From Clostridia bacterium (GTDB taxonomy: Bacteria > Bacillota_A > Clostridia > Oscillospirales > CAG-272): DNA of 30,712 bases. Where the stretch lies: the NCBI GenBank assembly GCA_017462125.1, contig JAFTRQ010000016.1:1-30712 (forward strand), in the 5' to 3' direction. The number at the start of each line of letters is the position of its first letter. The first letter of the stretch is position 1. Shown in pieces: positions 29,985-30,712 of this stretch. The notes under the pieces were generated by a model, which saw nothing but the letters and a program-made list of their open reading frames with translations, was not told the origin of the DNA and did no database searches. The translations under genes were made by a program, and so were the position numbers.

Positions 29985-30711
29985 TGATCTCACCCTCCTT
30001 ATAGTATTTTGCCTGCACCCCGAACATATAGGCGTACTGTCCGTTTTGTTCCATCAGTTCATCGTGTGTTCCGCTTTCTTTGATGATTCCGCCCTCAAGC
30101 AGCACGATACGGTCGCAGAAGCGGGTGCTTGCGAAACGGTGGGAAATATAGATCGAGGTCTTCCCTTTTGTCAGATTTCGGTATTGCAGATAAAGCTTAT
30201 TTTCGGCAATTGGGTCAAGTGCTGCTGTAGGCTCGTCGAGAATCAGCATATTGCCGTTTTTATAGATGGCGCGCGCTAACACAAGCTTTTGCATCTCTCC
30301 GCCCGAAAGATCAACGCCGTCGTCATAAATTCCCTTCATCAAGTGGGTGTCGATGCCGTTTTCAAGGCTTTCGATCTTCTCCCAAATACCTGCTGATTTC
30401 ATAGCAGTTATGGCATCTTCTCTCGCCGAAGGACGATTTATGTCCGCACTTGCCACATATTCGAACATCGTGAAGCAGACAGGGCGTATTTCTTGGAAAA
30501 CAGCAGAAATCATCGTATAGTATTCGTGGATGTTGTATTCGTCAATCAGCTTGCCGTTTACCAATATCTTGCCCTTTGTAGGTCTATAAAATCCGCAAAT
30601 CAACTTGACAAGGGTGGTCTTACCTGCACCGTTAACACCAACAAGGGCAAGGCTTTCTCCTGCCTGCAGGGTAAGGTTGATGCCCTTCAAAGTATAGTCC
30701 TCAGCGCCATC
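29977..30711 (-). CDS. ABC exporter subunit, ATPase domain (5' end beyond the window)
   Basis: The frame is open to the window edge, so only the C-terminal 244 or so residues are seen. They start at DGAEDYTLKGINLTL, just before Walker A GVNGAGKTT. Then come AVFQEIRP (Q-loop), the LSGGEMQKLVLARAIY signature, MLILDEPTAALDP and the YISHRFAS switch. A membrane domain is expected upstream. It is very similar in layout to the following subunit. The TTG at 30690 is internal, not a start. Confidence 0.9.
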   Translation of the reverse strand, partial: DGAEDYTLKGINLTLQAGESLALVGVNGAGKTTLVKLICGFYRPTKGKILVNGKLIDEYNIHEYYTMISAVFQEIRPVCFTMFEYVASADINRPSAREDAITAMKSAGIWEKIESLENGIDTHLMKGIYDDGVDLSGGEMQKLVLARAIYKNGNMLILDEPTAALDPIAENKLYLQYRNLTKGKTSIYISHRFASTRFCDRIVLLEGGIIKESGTHDELMEQNGQYAYMFGVQAKYYKEGEINA

Positions 30712-30712
30712 G

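Overview
This window most likely comes from a chromosome of an anaerobic, carbohydrate-using Firmicute of the Clostridia, plausibly a gut Oscillospirales-type bacterium. That is inference. The supporting signs are a pyruvate:ferredoxin oxidoreductase, strong GGAGG-type ribosome binding sites, many consensus TTGACA-17-TATAAT promoters, class II xylose isomerase with xylulokinase, cytoplasmic glycosidases with AraC regulators, and balanced GC content. No tRNA, rRNA, CRISPR array, insertion sequence or phage gene was seen.

Layout. 1-300 is the C-terminal end of pyruvate:ferredoxin oxidoreductase. 472-2278 is a structured leader RNA followed by an intracellular alpha-barrel carbohydrate enzyme. 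2342-4060 (-) is a translationally coupled four-gene operon: two paralogous unknown proteins, an ArsR-DUF2087 regulator and a small XRE regulator. 4218-10336 is a xylan/xylose island in which two paralogous AraC regulators are each divergent from a catabolic unit (GH43 enzyme; xylB-xylA). 10449-12585 (-) is an ECF-type sigma factor with a very long C-terminal extension and a membrane protein. 12790-19027 (-) is a run of PHP phosphoesterase, fumarase, malic enzyme, MATE transporter, esterase and a membrane protein. 19257-21322 (+) is a Gfo/Idh/MocA oxidoreductase with a TIM-barrel sugar isomerase. 21475-22272 (-) is a Sel1-repeat protein. 22568-24547 (-) is an AraC regulator fused in frame to a second Gfo/Idh/MocA oxidoreductase. 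24894-26405 (-) is 4-alpha-glucanotransferase, 26611-27996 (-) a COG2509-like flavoprotein, and 28176-30711 (-) a two-subunit ABC exporter whose first subunit is cut by the window edge.

How it works together. Intracellular GH43, xylose isomerase and xylulokinase would feed pentoses into the pentose phosphate pathway, and MalQ handles maltodextrins. Malic enzyme and fumarase link malate, pyruvate and fumarate, next to the pyruvate:ferredoxin oxidoreductase. The two oxidoreductases and the TIM-barrel isomerase look like a pathway for an unidentified sugar or cyclitol.

Most unusual signals. (1) A three-stem, riboswitch-like 5' leader occurs twice (472-610 and 24548-24725), with near-identical blocks, mutually exclusive helices and a possible six-codon leader ORF in each copy. 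(2) Seven copies of a 3'-end hairpin family lie mostly 5-15 nt after stop codons; their stems differ in sequence but keep pairing. (3) The AraC-oxidoreductase fusion carries an internal ribosome binding site and start. (4) An orphan promoter-terminator unit at 22337-22421 could make a tiny RNA. (5) The four-gene operon has direct repeats in its promoter. (6) The two AraC promoters share an inverted repeat at the predicted transcription start.
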